Shown here in pieces: positions 1-12,950 of a stretch of DNA of 64,000 nt. Source of the DNA: Blastocystis sp. Blastoise (taxonomy: Eukaryota; Sar; Bigyra; Opalinata; Blastocystidae); assembly GCA_039096225.1 (NCBI GenBank), contig JBBPEB010000013.1, forward strand, positions 1,597,501 through 1,661,500. Direction: 5' to 3'. The notes beneath the pieces are model-generated. The model worked only from the letters and a program-made list of their open reading frames with translations, was not told the origin of the DNA and did no database searches. How positions within the stretch are numbered: position 1 is the first letter of the stretch; the number at the start of each line of letters is the position of its first letter. The position numbers and the translations under genes are program-made.

Positions 1-569
1 ATATTTTCTAAAACATTTAATAATTCTTTATCGAGAAGAAAGCTGAAATTATTACAATACGATCATAGACAGTGGTTCTTATAATATTTAGAATGATCTA
101 CTTATTGGTAGATATTTGGAGCTAATTGCTGCTTAAAAAGATAAGTAGAATAATATAGATACTTCAATGAAGCCATTTATAGAAAGGATCATATAAAAAA
201 GGAAAACTAATTACCAATGTAGTTTTATTTCATTTCTAAATATTTAGAAATTCATATAAATAATATGGAGAGAACAACAGGAAATATTTATTCATAATAG
301 CATAATGTGCATGATGACGTTTCTAAGAGAATAACGATGAGAAGATTCTTGTATTCAAGACATTGATATCTATACTATGTCAACTAAATAACTCTATGGA
401 GACCGTGTAATTAATAAAGTAAATACTATAAAAAGATTGTTGTTTAAATTACGGAACTTATTAGAAAAAGACTATAATTATCCATTTTATTTACGGTAAT
501 TTTTTGGCTCTTCATTATAATAAGGAATTTTATGTATTTTTTTAATTCTTAAGATTAGTTCAAGTTAAT
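1..569. other. Noncoding stretch before AP-1 sigma
   Basis: No reading frame with family similarity or plausible splicing is visible on either strand. It is A+T-rich without long microsatellites and presumably holds the promoter and 5' UTR of the gene that starts at 570. Nothing else could be identified. Confidence 0.5.
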
Positions 570-1478
570 ATGGCTGTACGTTTCTATAACTTAGTGGGAA
601 TTACTTAACAAATATATATAGATACAATATATTCTTTTGGTCAGTAGACAAGGAAAAATCCGTCTTCAGATGTTTTACAATAATGCTACACCTGCTGTAG
701 CCAATCAAGTAGCTCATCAAACCGTGTCAACAGTATTAGCAAGATCTCCTCGTTTTTGTAATTTTATTGAACAGAAGGATTCTAAGATTGTTTTTAGAAG
801 GTATTTAGTGTTATATTCTTTGAATATTAATTATTATTATTTTCTTTCTTCTTTTAATTTATAAAATGTTTTGAATATTAATTATTTTTTTTTATTTCTT
901 TCTTTTAATTTATAAAATATTTTGAATATTAATTATTATTTTTTCTTTCTTTCTTTTAAATTATAAAATGTTTTGAATATAAATTATTATTTCTTATTTA
1001 TTTCTTTTAATTTATAAAATATTTTCAATAAATAATTTTGTGACTGTTAACTATAGATATGCAAGTTTATTTTTCATTGTAGCTATTGATCCTGCAGATA
1101 ATGAGCTTTTAGCACTTGAAGCAATTCAACATTATGTAGAAATATTGGATCAATATTATGGAAATGTATTTAAACTCTGTTTTATTCCATTGAATCATTA
1201 TTTATTTTTATATTTAGGTTTGTGAACTTGATATTATTTTCCATTTTGATCAGGTATATATATTTAAAAGAAAAAATATATATATAAATAATTATAATAA
1301 CTATTAATATATATAGGCATATTATGTTTTGAATGAAGTCTTTATTCGTGGTCAATTACAAGAAACAAATAAGAGAGAAGTATTAAGATTAGTCATGGAA
1401 CAAGATAAAGCAGAACAAGAGTCTCAACAAGCTACTCTTTCTTCTATTACTAATAAAATTCGTGTTCCTGGAATGTAA
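570..1478 (+). CDS. AP1S1: AP-1 clathrin adaptor complex, sigma subunit
   Basis: This is the small subunit of the heterotetrameric AP-1 adaptor, which recruits clathrin and sorts cargo between the trans-Golgi and endosomes. Five exons keep frame: 570-575, 622-800, 1057-1165, 1218-1253 and 1317-1478, giving about 163 aa, close to the usual 158-160. The N-terminus reads MAIQYILLVSRQGKIRLQ, the hallmark longin-fold opening of AP sigma chains. It is followed by KIVFRRYASLFF and by CELDIIFHFDQAYYVLNE, which are strongly conserved in AP-1 sigma. Exon 1 contributes only Met-Ala. Intron 2 carries a T-rich minisatellite. The gene converges with the prenyltransferase gene to its right. AP-1 is favoured over AP-2 to AP-4 by the SRQGK/RLQ opening and the overall match, though paralogue assignment is by eye. 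Confidence 0.93.
820..1030. repeat. T-rich minisatellite, about four imperfect copies
   Basis: Within intron 2 of AP-1 sigma a unit of about 50-55 bp recurs about four times. Each copy contains TTGAATATTAATTATT, then a T/C-rich tract, then TTTAATTTATAAAATRTTT. Copies differ by small indels. It lies wholly inside the intron. Confidence 0.75.
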
Positions 1479-1771
1479 ATTAATATTATTTATATATATA
1501 TATACTGGTATTATTCTATATATTACTATACAATGTTTATTTCATAGTTGTATATTTTTTTCATTATATTATATTTTATTTTATTTTATTTATTTTTTCC
1601 TTACTATTCCATAGTAATGCTATTCATATTTCTCTATCGTATTATTAACATGATTCATATATTATTTTGTTGTTTTTAAATACTCTCGTTTTTATCATTC
1701 ATATATAAATACAACTAAATAAAATTAACAATATATTGAATATAATAATAATAATTCAATGAATAAAATAA

Positions 1772-3149
1772 TTATAGCAATAAAGTTGTAAGATATTGAA
1801 CAGCATCACGAGCTAAAGTACAATCAGGCTCCATATCTAATAATTCTTGAACTTCTTCTAGTCTTCCTTGAATCATTGAATTGATTTCATCATTTGTATA
1901 TATTGTAGTACTTTTAAGAAATTCAAAAAGACTCTTTTGATAATACCATGAACTCTGATCATCAGGCTCTGTATATAGAGCATTCAAAATCAAACTTAAA
2001 TCTATAGATTAGGATATATTATATATATTCAAGGGAAATAATAAATAATAAATAATAAATAATAAATAATAAATAATAAATAATAAATAATAAATAATAA
2101 ATAATAAATAATAAATAATAAATAATAAATAATAAATAATAAATAATAAATAATAAATAATAAATAATAAATAATAAATAATAAATAATAAATAATACAT
2201 AATAAATAATACATAATAAATAATAAATAATATAATAAATAATAAATAATAAATAATAAATAATAAATAATAAATAATATAATAAATAAAAATATAAAAC
2301 TACCTTTATCAATAAATTCTTTAATATCAAAATCAATAAGATTATTTATATATCCTTCTGATAATAAACTTAATCTATAATTCCAAGCTGAATAATTACT
2401 GAAATTATGTTCAATTCTTTTATATGTAAATTCTAACATTTCATTAATTGATAAATGTAAATGTGTACAAACAAATTTCCAATGATTCCAACAATGGAAA
2501 TTTCGTTCATCCACTAAAAACAACTTTTCACATAATTTTATTTCGTCTTTTGTTAATAAGGATGGCTCTCTAGAATAAATAAATAATAATCAAACTATTA
2601 TAATAAAATTGTTTAACTAATATATATATATATATACAGAGTAAAAAGCCATTTTCTATGATGCCATAAAGGATAACATTTTGTGTCTTTATTTTGAATA
2701 ATACTTTGAGTGAGAAATAATTCATCAGCTATAAAACTCTTTCTACTTTCATCAGCTCTATTGTTTATAATATAATAAAATTCAACTTATATTGAATAAC
2801 ATAGATATATTATCAACAAAAAAATATATAATATTTACAGATTAGCTTGTGCAAGCGTGTTCTTTATATATTCTTTTCTATAATTCCATATACTTGTAAC
2901 ATCAGGGTTTAATGAAAGTAATTTAGTACTTAATTCAATAGCAGTTGGACTATAATCACCTTTAGCTTTCTAGAATCTTAGAATTTGAATAAAATAAAAA
3001 TTACCATAGCAAAACACATCTTTTCTAAAGTAACATATTTCTTAGCTTTTGCTTGTTCTTCAGAAATTTCTTCAATTGTTTTCTCAGTTACTCTTCTTAC
3101 TCTTCCATGCTATAAATATAAAACAATACAGCCAAAATTTATGTACCAT
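1772..3149 (-). CDS. BET4: Rab geranylgeranyltransferase alpha subunit
   Basis: This is the alpha chain of the type II geranylgeranyltransferase that attaches C20 lipids to the C-terminal cysteines of Rab GTPases. Six exons read 3149-3147, 3109-3005, 2969-2839, 2757-2638, 2569-2304 and 2001-1772 in continuous frame, about 284 aa. The protein opens MHGRVRR, as Bet4/RabGGTA proteins typically do. It then shows successive prenyltransferase-alpha (PPTA) repeats: LNPDVTSIWNYRKEY, CYPLWHHRKWLF, NFHCWNHWKFVC and NYSAWNYRLSLL. The first exon supplies only the ATG. The last intron is filled by a 7-bp tandem repeat. The MHG start and the length argue against farnesyltransferase alpha. Rab6, encoded at the other end of this window, would be a substrate of the holoenzyme by family knowledge. 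Confidence 0.92.
2039..2290. repeat. 7-bp tandem repeat (TAAATAA)n
   Basis: About 250 bp of a TAAATAA/AATAATA heptamer array occupy most of the last intron of the prenyltransferase gene, with a few variant units (TACATAA, TATAA) toward the right end. A 7-bp unit gives open frames in all phases, so long Leu/Ile/Tyr ORFs here are artefacts of the repeat. Confidence 0.95.
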
Positions 3150-3376
3150 TTTGTTAACTATATTTTATTAGTTCAATAAAAGGAAAATATCTCTTTTAAA
3201 TAATCATAATTTAATTCGTAGGAATCTTTGGAAACTCAGGTCTCATCTTAGTATTTTTCTTGATTATATAAATTGACTATGTTTTCCTTTATTCTTTCAT
3301 TACTTATCTAAATAAAGGATTATCAATATTTACTTTTTCTTCACATAATTAGAAATAACATTAAGATTGCCATAAA

Positions 3377-4764
<1,388 letters not shown>

Positions 4765-6234
4765 AAAATAATTTCACTGTATATTTGTAAATCAATAATT
4801 GTTTTGTTATCATATGTCAAAGATTTTTATTTATAAATAACATTTTTTTTTAATTAAAAAATAAAAAAAAAAAAGAATAACAAACTAAACAAAATAATCA
4901 AGAGGATGAAAATGGAATTTGTTATACCTCAGTATATATATAAAAGAGACTAATAAATAATATTACTTAATAGACTACAAAAATATATAAAGAAGTATAT
5001 TGAAACAAGTTAACAAAGAAATGCAGCAATTTTCTCAATATAAATTGAAATGTAAAGAAATAAATAGAGAATACATAATAAAAAAGATATTTATATTGAG
5101 AATAGAATAAGACTCTATTTGGATGAAATAATAGAGAGAGAAAGAATTGCAATTTCTTAAGAATGGATGAAAATATGGAATTAATAGAATTGAATATAAA
5201 TATATAAATATAAATATATAAACATACATATATATGTGGAAATCAAATATAAAACTATAGAGAAAAAAAATATACACATATTCTTTAGAAACAGTTATTC
5301 ACTCAAAAAAAATAACGAATTCATGAAATATTAATTGTAAAAGAAGAGATATAAATAAAGAATATTTGTTTTTAACTCATAAAAATCAAATTTATTCTTC
5401 TCTTCAAAATCAAATAATAGTATATAAAAAAATAATTATTAAGGAAATAATTATAAATTTAGGGAAATAATCTATTTATAAAAAGATATATAAATATATA
5501 TAGAGTAATAGAATAATTCTATTATAAAGGAGAAGAATGAAAAGAAAAAAGGTCTATAGAAAGTATATATATGATAGGGGGTATATATATATATAAAGTT
5601 GAGAAGGAATTTAAAAATTAAATAGGATCGAACAAAAATTTATATATAATATAAATATATATATATTTAAAAAAAAAAACATATATATATATATAAAATT
5701 AAAACAAAAAGTAAAAATATATAAATATAAGAAATAGAGATATTCAAAATGATGTGAGTATTTTCTATGAATAGAAATCTATTTAGAAATACACATCACT
5801 ATATATATATAAATGAAAGAATATCATATCTTCATCTGATAAGAAATTACAAATAAATTAGAAAAACAAAATTAGAAAAACAAAATAAGAAAATAAAAAA
5901 GTTTGAAAAATTATATTTAGTAATAATATAGTATATATATATATAAAAATACTAAATAAATAATAATATAGAGAATACTAAAGGAAGATAGTATTTTACT
6001 AACTAACTCATAAATGTAATGAGATATATAAATAATAATGATTTATATAGAATACAATATAGATATATAGACGATAAAAGAAATTGTACTAAAAAAAAAT
6101 ATATATTAATTTAGAAAGATATGTATATATATAAATATATATATATTCAAGAAGATAGATTACAAGTAAATAATATTTAACGGATTATAATGAATTATTT
6201 AATACTAAAACAATATAATGTATTATGATATTAT
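4765..6234. other. Long A-rich intergenic stretch
   Basis: About 1.5 kb without a supportable gene on either strand. The + strand is purine- and A-rich, with many short TA runs. Read in the sense of the neighbouring minus-strand aminopeptidase gene this is a T-rich 3' flank. No tRNA-like or other GC-rich RNA signal was seen. Confidence 0.6.
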
Positions 6235-7504
6235 TTAAGCAGTTAATACTTCACAACCATTGTCTGTAATAAGAATGGTATGTTCGAGTTGAGCAGCACG
6301 ACCGCCGTCAGAAGTACGAACGGTAGAATCATCTTCATCAATATATGTAGTATTCGCATATTCTACTATAATAGGCTCTATAGTAAATGTTTGATTCTTC
6401 ATCATTCTTCCTGGATAAGAATTCTTTGTATGTATAATATAAGGTAATTCATGAAGTTCAGTACCTACACCATGACCACCAAGATCAAACACACTATATA
6501 TAGGTAATCATAATTAATAAAAGATATAAATAAATATATAAATAAATATATAAAATATATAAAAAAATATATATAAAAATATATATAAAAATATATAAAA
6601 AAATACGGTCTGTATTTATATTTGTTACAAACACGACTAATAGCATCACCAATATCTGAATAATTAGCACCAGGTTTACACACTTTTATAGCTTCATCCA
6701 TAGCTTCATGTGTACACTTGATTAATTTCTTTCCATTTTCATCGACGTTACCAATAGCATAACAACGAGTCATATCACCATAGTAACCTTTATAAAGATC
6801 ATACATATAGTTTATAATATAAAAAAAGAAAAAAGAAAACGAGTTCACACTTTATAAAAAAGGAGAACCTTGAATTTTCCTTGAAATGAAAAAGGAGAAA
6901 AAAAAATCTTTTGCATTACAAAAAGAGAATATGATAAATTAACAGCATACCATCAACAAACATGACCATATCCATCTTTAAAATATCTCCATCTTGGAGT
7001 TTACGATCGTCTGGAATACCATGACAGCAGACATCATTAACACTAGAGGAGATACTTTTAGGAAAATGACCATAGTTTAAAGGTCCTGGATAGTAACCAA
7101 GAGAGCAGGCATATTTGTGCATTTCTCTATCGATTTCATCAGTAGATACACCAGGTTGAACTAGTGTATCGACAAAATCCATGACCTTTTTGGTTATTTG
7201 ACAAGCTTTTCTCATTTTTTGAACGCCCTAAACACGAAAAAAAGTAAGAAAAGATATATCTTTTACTGTGAAAAAAAATAAAAACTGTATATACTTCAGG
7301 AGAATGAGCGTGAGCAGGAGCATTACTAGCAGGAATAAAGCCATCATAATAATAAGATGGTTTAAGGATCTCCTGAGGAACGGCGTTCATTGGGGAAACA
7401 TGTCCTAAGACTACTTCAGGGAAATTTTGAGGTCTTTTAGGTAAAACGAATGCCCTGGAGTGAAAGCAGTTCTTGCTTAAGCATAAAAGAGTCTTTGCAA
7501 ACAT
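6235..7504 (-). CDS. MAP1D: Methionine aminopeptidase type I, mitochondrial-like
   Basis: This metalloprotease removes N-terminal methionine from nascent proteins. Exons 7504-7295, 7227-6951, 6787-6607 and 6493-6235 join in frame to about 308 aa. The five metal ligands of the pita-bread fold are visible: Asp in KMDMVMFVDG, Asp in YYGDMTRC, His in LGGHGVG, Glu in TIEPI and Glu in QLEHT. The substrate-site segment VNDVCCHGIPD is also present. The N-terminus (MFAKTLLCLSKNCFHSRAF) is basic, hydroxylated and free of acids, like a mitochondrial presequence. No N-terminal zinc-finger of the cytosolic MetAP1 type is present. It starts 119 bp from the divergent 5-phosphatase gene. Family assignment is firm; the compartment is inferred. 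Confidence 0.93.
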
Positions 7505-7623
7505 AATGAGAAGTTGTCAAAATAAATAAAAAATGGAAAAAAAAATTTCAAAAGAGAAATTTTAGCGAGAATCAGCAGCCAGTCTCTTTGCTTAAAAATT
7601 ATTTTGGATGGCTAAGAAAACAA
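7505..7623. promoter_or_regulatory. Shared divergent promoter region
   Basis: Only 119 bp separate the start codon of the minus-strand aminopeptidase from that of the plus-strand 5-phosphatase, so both promoters must lie here or inside the 5' exons. An A-rich tract precedes each start; no specific element is recognised. Confidence 0.45.
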
Positions 7624-10455
7624 ATGGCTGTACCTCCAGAACCATTTATTTCATTATCAACTATTCTAGAATGTAATACGTATGATGAAACGAATACCAG
7701 AAAAAAGTAAGCTTTTTCACCCATTTGATGTCGACTTTCACTTTGTGAGAAAAATGAATAATGAACCATTTTTATAGTAGAATAAACGAATCTAAGACTT
7801 TCTGTGAAGAAACCAATCTTGTATGATATTCCAATAAGCATTTTGACGACAATTTAGATTTTTGGTGCTTTATTATGGGAGTACTATGAGAGGATCATAC
7901 TCCTTAGGTATTCATATGCATAAATAAGTGTTAATAATCATTTATCATTAGTCAAGAGAACTTTTCTACGAAGATTCCCCTTTCTCTTTGGTCAGGCAGT
8001 TGGAATATAAATGGTACTCTACCTCCTGAAAGCATTGAAAAGTGGATAGGTGATGCCAATTCTCAAGTAAATTAAAAATTTCAATAGTAGATGATCAGTA
8101 ATCTGTATAGAAAGATATATATGTCTTCAATATTCAGGAATTTGTACCACTCAATATACTTACACTTGTATCTTCTATCGATATCTATTTAATCGATCAT
8201 TTCTTTTCAGATATTTCGATATGGTGTTCAAAAAAGGATAGATATATGGAATAAAAATATCCTAATGACATTAAATAAGGATCCTAATGTTGTATGTGAA
8301 TTAGATCTATACTTATAATTATATGTGACGTATCCTCTATTGCCATTGTTGACTTGTTATGACATTCTAAGTTTTTATTCACTGTTTATCTTACATGTGT
8401 CTCAAATTATTATAAGTATTTAATATTATCTAGGAGTATTCTAACTTGATCATGCAATCTTCGGGTGGACTTTGTTTGCTTATATATGTGAAAACATCAT
8501 TAATCGATCAGATACATGATTTATGTAGTATATTTATGAGTCTAAGTTTTTATTTTTTAAAGTTTTATTTGCATGCGTTTATATTCATATATGTTTTTCT
8601 ATAATTTTTTTATTCTATTCTTTGTATAGTATTTAAAGTGAATACAGGACCTTTTGGGTTTCCAAATAAAGGAATTCTTGGTATTTCTTTCAATATTTAT
8701 AATACTTCATTATGTATATGTAATCAACATGCGAAACCACATCAAAAAGGATATAATAAACGATGTAAAGACTTTCAATAGTATATCATGATTATTAAGA
8801 TTCAATAAATATATATAATTATGTGTTTCATTTATTTATTTTTTATTTTCATGATTATTAAGATTCAATAAATATATATAATTATGTGTTTCATTTATTT
8901 ATTTTTATTTTCATGGTTAATCGTGTATATTTTTTTAGGGTATATATATATATAGTCTGAATACATATAAGCTTCCAAATGGGTTATTTATCAAAGATCA
9001 TGATATTATTATTTGGGTATATATATATATAACAGTAATTGTTATTATTCATATTTATTTATTTATTATTTATTATATATATATATATATATATATATAT
9101 TTTATTATTTATTTATTTATTATATATATAGTCAGGAGATTTGAATAGTCATTTACAATTTCCAAAAGAATGTAAGAATAACCGCGGGAAACTACTTATT
9201 GAGGATAAAAACAATGAAGAAAATAGTGTTATAGTGGATTCTTCAAAGTTATTATATTCGCGGTTATTTCAGTTTTCTTATCATGAATTAACTAGTCTTT
9301 TACCTTCTTATATTTGGGAATACTATTTCACTTATGATGAAGTATATTTATTATTATTATTATATTTATTATTATATTTATTTATTTATTTATTATTATT
9401 ATTATATTTATTATTATATTTATTTATTTATTTATTATTATTATTATATTTATTATTTTATTTATTTTTATTATTATACATATTATTATACATATTATTA
9501 TACTTATTATTATTCATATAGATCTATCAATCACAAATAAACGGAAAAGTTTATTTCAAAGGTTTTATGGAGTCCCGCGCTACATTCCCGCCAACATTTA
9601 AATTTAAACCTTTGACAGATCAGTATATCTTGAAAAAGGGGAAAAAGGAGAAACCTCCGGCTTGGTATATATTATTATTGTTATAATTATTTGTTTTTAT
9701 TATCACTATTATAATATTCTTATTACTATTATTATTATAAAATCATTTTTATTATGATCACTATTATCATATATTATATCAAATATTTTCTGTTTCTTTC
9801 TAGATATATAATATCATATTTTCCTTAGGTGTGATCGTATATTATATTCTACTCTTGTTCCTCTCTCTATTGCTTCCTCTTCTCCTCTCCTTTCCCTCCC
9901 TTTTTCCCGCCAATCGGATCATCTCCCTGTATCCTCTGTCATCTCTATATATGCATATCAATATAATCAATCAAATATGCAATCTCTTCTATTCTCAATT
10001 CCAAACAATAATCATTATTTCCATATTGCAGCTCTTAAAGTATAAATATATGCTTTGCAATTTATTATAAATATCATTTATATAATATATTTATTATTAT
10101 TATATTATGTATTATTATATATTATTCATTTTTTTCATATTTTTTCTCTAAATATATTTACTATTAACATATCATATAGTATTATATTCTTTCAGAAATG
10201 AAATCATTACCTAAGAAAGTATATATTATAATTATTATTATATTTTATTATTAATATTTATATTTTTATTATTATCATGTATATTCATTATAGACTCTCA
10301 AGTATAATGTTTCTAAATTACAGCAGTTTTCGTCTTTCTATTTATTATATCATAATCATCATTCTAAAAGTAATTACTCTTTAAGTTCAATCATATATAC
10401 TACTTCTCTATGTATGTTAACTATATTCTTATGCTTATGGCGTTATAAGCATTAG
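7624..10455 (+). CDS. Inositol polyphosphate 5-phosphatase, putative tail-anchored
   Basis: This enzyme removes the 5-phosphate from phosphoinositides. Fourteen exons keep frame: 7624-7706, 7778-7820, 7858-7907, 7952-8066, 8138-8167, 8211-8291, 8434-8527, 8630-8780, 8956-9016, 9132-9341, 9522-9664, 9829-10039, 10180-10218 and 10294-10455, giving 490 aa. The Mg-dependent IPPc signatures occur in order: GSWNINGTLPP, SQEFVPLN (catalytic Glu), GLCLLIYVK, CNQHAKPHQKG, SGDLNSHLQFP, PPTFKF with KPPAWCDRILY, and RQSDHLPVSS. The segment normally preceding the QE glutamate (PDIYVxGxQ) is absent. The last 30 residues hold a hydrophobic helix (TTSLCMLTIFLCLW) followed by RYKH*, which suggests a C-terminal membrane anchor. 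No Sac, SH2 or RhoGAP domain is seen. Choice among OCRL-, INPP5E- and synaptojanin-type is open. Confidence 0.9.
8787..8912. repeat. 63-bp tandem duplication in an intron
   Basis: Two nearly identical 63-bp copies beginning CATGATTATTAAGATTC lie in intron 8 of the 5-phosphatase gene. They differ by about one T in a T run, indicating a recent duplication. Confidence 0.9.
9340..9515. repeat. TTA/TTTA composite microsatellite
   Basis: Intron 10 of the 5-phosphatase is built from TTA and TTTA units arranged as a higher-order repeat of about 38-40 bp (TTATTATTATTATATTTATT and similar). It ends just before the exon beginning ATCTATC. Confidence 0.85.
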
Positions 10456-10765
10456 AATTTATCTTTTTGTTTCAATTTACTCTTTTAGAATAATTGTTTT
10501 ATTTTAATAGTTTTTGTAGCTTTAATTTATTTAAAATATGTCAACAAACAATTGTTTATATAATTATAAATTGAGCAACACAGAATATTCTTTAAAAAAA
10601 TTCGTACTATTATTTTTTTAATTTTATACACTATCTAAATAATTTAAAAAATGCAAAAAATAGTAAATACATATAAAATGAGAACAAAGAAAGAAAACGT
10701 AAAAAAGAGCTATTCTAATTGAATTCATTATATAATTATAATATATATATTATGTATGTATTAAT
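10456..10765. other. Short convergent intergenic region
   Basis: Lies between the stop of the 5-phosphatase (+) and the stop of the orphan gene (-). It is T-rich at left and A-rich at right. No gene or RNA was seen. Confidence 0.5.
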
Positions 10766-10804
10766 TTAATGTCTCTTGGCTTTAATCCATCCATCATCCT
10801 ATAT

Positions 10805-10835
<31 letters not shown>

Positions 10836-11843
10836 TATAATAACATACAGATTCTTTCTTTTGGTTATTATATCTTTTACTATAAATATATTAGTTATAA
10901 TAAATGTATAATGTAAGATATTCTATATTATATATATATATGTATAGACCTACTTATTACGATCGAATCTCTTCTTTTCTCCTTCCTTAGGTCTAGTAGT
11001 ATTTTCAGTAGACTTTTCACCATTATTAGTGTTATTATTATTATTGTTATTGTTAGATCTTTTGTGATAATTTCTTCTTCTATTATTCTTCTTCATAGGT
11101 TCTTTTTCTTCTTCCTTAACAGTAGTAGTAGCGACAGAAGCGGGAACGAAGGCGGGAATGAGATCAGGTTTACCGGTAAGAATACTCTTCCAAGAACGCT
11201 TTACAGGAGCAGCAACTTCTTCTTCTTCTTCCTTCTTTTCTTCAACAACTACTTCTTCAACAACTTCTTCTTCTTCTTTCTTTTCTTCAACAACTACTTC
11301 TTCTTTCTTTTCTTCAACAACTATATATTATATATAAAAGATTTAAATAAAAAAAAAAAAAAAAAGCACTCGAATACCTTCTTCAGCAACAACTTCTTCT
11401 TTAGTTTCTTCAACGACAGGTTCTAAAATAAAAATAAAATAAATATTATAATACTTAAATGATTCTATTTTTCAATACATACCACAAGGAGCACATAAGA
11501 CAGGATGCTATATATATAAATATGTAATGGAGATGATTAATAGAGAAAAAATACTTCTTCAGCAATTTTAGCAATAGATTCGTTAAGGGAAGATAATTCA
11601 CAAACGATAGCAGCATACTCACTCTTGTGAGAACATAATTCCTTTTCAGAATCAGTTATTTCCTATAGAAAGAGTGAAATAATAAAAATATACTATTAAT
11701 TATCTATATTTCATAGTTTGTATAACATAGCTACTTACAGACTTCTTAGCAGATTCTTCAATAGCCTTTAATTGACCATTAAAAAAGTCAATTCTCATCT
11801 TAAGAGCTTCAACATAAGGGTTTACTAAAGACTTGTCACTCAT
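10766..11843 (-). CDS. Acidic then basic low-complexity protein, unknown
   Basis: Seven exons join in frame: 11843-11739, 11662-11555, 11507-11483, 11422-11378, 11320-10954, 10879-10849 and 10798-10766, about 237 aa. The N-terminus (MSDKSLVNPYVEALKMRIDFF and the following SEKELCSHKSEYAAI) is helical and likely a short coiled coil. The middle is a run of imperfect VVEEKKEE repeats. A conserved-looking core, KRSWKSILTGKPDLIPAF, follows. The C-terminus is Arg/Lys/Asn-rich (NNRRRNYHKRSNN, DGWIKAKRH*) and could bind RNA. I do not recognise a family. Low complexity limits homology inference, but frame continuity over six introns makes the gene real. Confidence 0.8.
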
Positions 11844-12950
11844 GGCTCAATATAACGAAATGAAGAATATAAAATAATATATATTACTCTACAATTATCT
11901 ACAAAAAGATAGTAATTGTTTTTCATTTTGAGAAATGCTCCTATTATAATGTTGTTGATTTCCCCGTTATTATCTGATAATTCATGGGTATATCTACAGA
12001 ATTCTCGTCATTCTTTGGATTAGATTTTTTCTACAAACATATTCTAGAATTTTCTCTTACTTTGAGTACTCATTTCAAAATTTTCAAATGGAATCATTTT
12101 CATGTTGAATTGTGTATTAATAAGATGTTTTCCTTGCTTAACTATGAATCTACTTATTTCTAATGAAATAATCAACAGAAAATTATTGATACTGTCAAGT
12201 GTTTATATAAACCCATTATTTTGTCAATGATTCCTATTCATTATTTATTCAAACAACGTTTATTTGGGGCAAATAATAAATAGATGATAAGTATTATATT
12301 CAAAATTTCACCTTCAAGATGTGAATAGTGTCAATATCAGAGATTAAAGTTTTTATGTTGAGATTAAGTCAAACAATCAAAAAGATATCCTAATTCTGGC
12401 AAAAGAAATCATTTATTATGTTCTTTTATGCTTTTAGAAAAGCAAGTAAAATTAATCATTCTCAACAAAGTGATAATTTTCTTTTCGAAAAATATATATT
12501 ATATCTAATAATGAAATATTAATAAGCTAATTGCTATTTATCTATTCGTAAAGCTTATTCTAAAAGTTAGAAAATGGGAAAAAAGTGTTTATAGTAGCGA
12601 AAAACTTATTATCAAGGAAACATAATAGAAACAACAATTTTTTAATAAAGAAGAACATTCTTTTAAAAGTAATATAATAAAAAGAATATAAAAAGAAGGA
12701 GAACCATTAAGAAAGGGAAATAAAAAATAAACGGACAAACAAAAAAGGGTACAAAAAGTAGAAACGAGAAAGAATGAATCAAAATAAAAATGGTTTTAGG
12801 ATTTTTACAAGATTATTTGATAAAAAGACGAGATATGAGGATATTTTCCCTAATTATTCGAAATATTGATATCGCTAAGGGTTTAATCGGATGTTTGTGG
12901 TATGGATAATTTTCTCATCTATTTTATTCTTTGCTTCACCTCTACTCGAG
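11844..12950. other. Intergenic region upstream of the carrier gene
   Basis: About 1.1 kb between divergent starts of the orphan gene (-) and the mitochondrial carrier (+). It is less microsatellite-rich than the rest of the window, with no supportable reading frame or structured RNA. An in-frame extension of the carrier from 12891 is discussed with that gene. Confidence 0.5.

Noticed and set aside
2009-2523. Long Leu/Ile/Tyr ORFs across the heptamer array
   Set aside because: They are produced by a 7-bp repeat that is open in every frame. The surrounding real frame splices out the array as an intron.
7599-7841. Minus-strand 80-aa ORF beginning MLIGISYKIGFF
   Set aside because: It is antisense to the first two exons of the 5-phosphatase, whose frame continues through verified splice phases and reaches the WNxNG motif.
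12891-12950. Upstream start for the mitochondrial carrier
   Set aside because: It would add a 20-residue hydrophobic leader atypical of SLC25 carriers; the Met at 12951 gives the usual length. It is not excluded by sequence alone.
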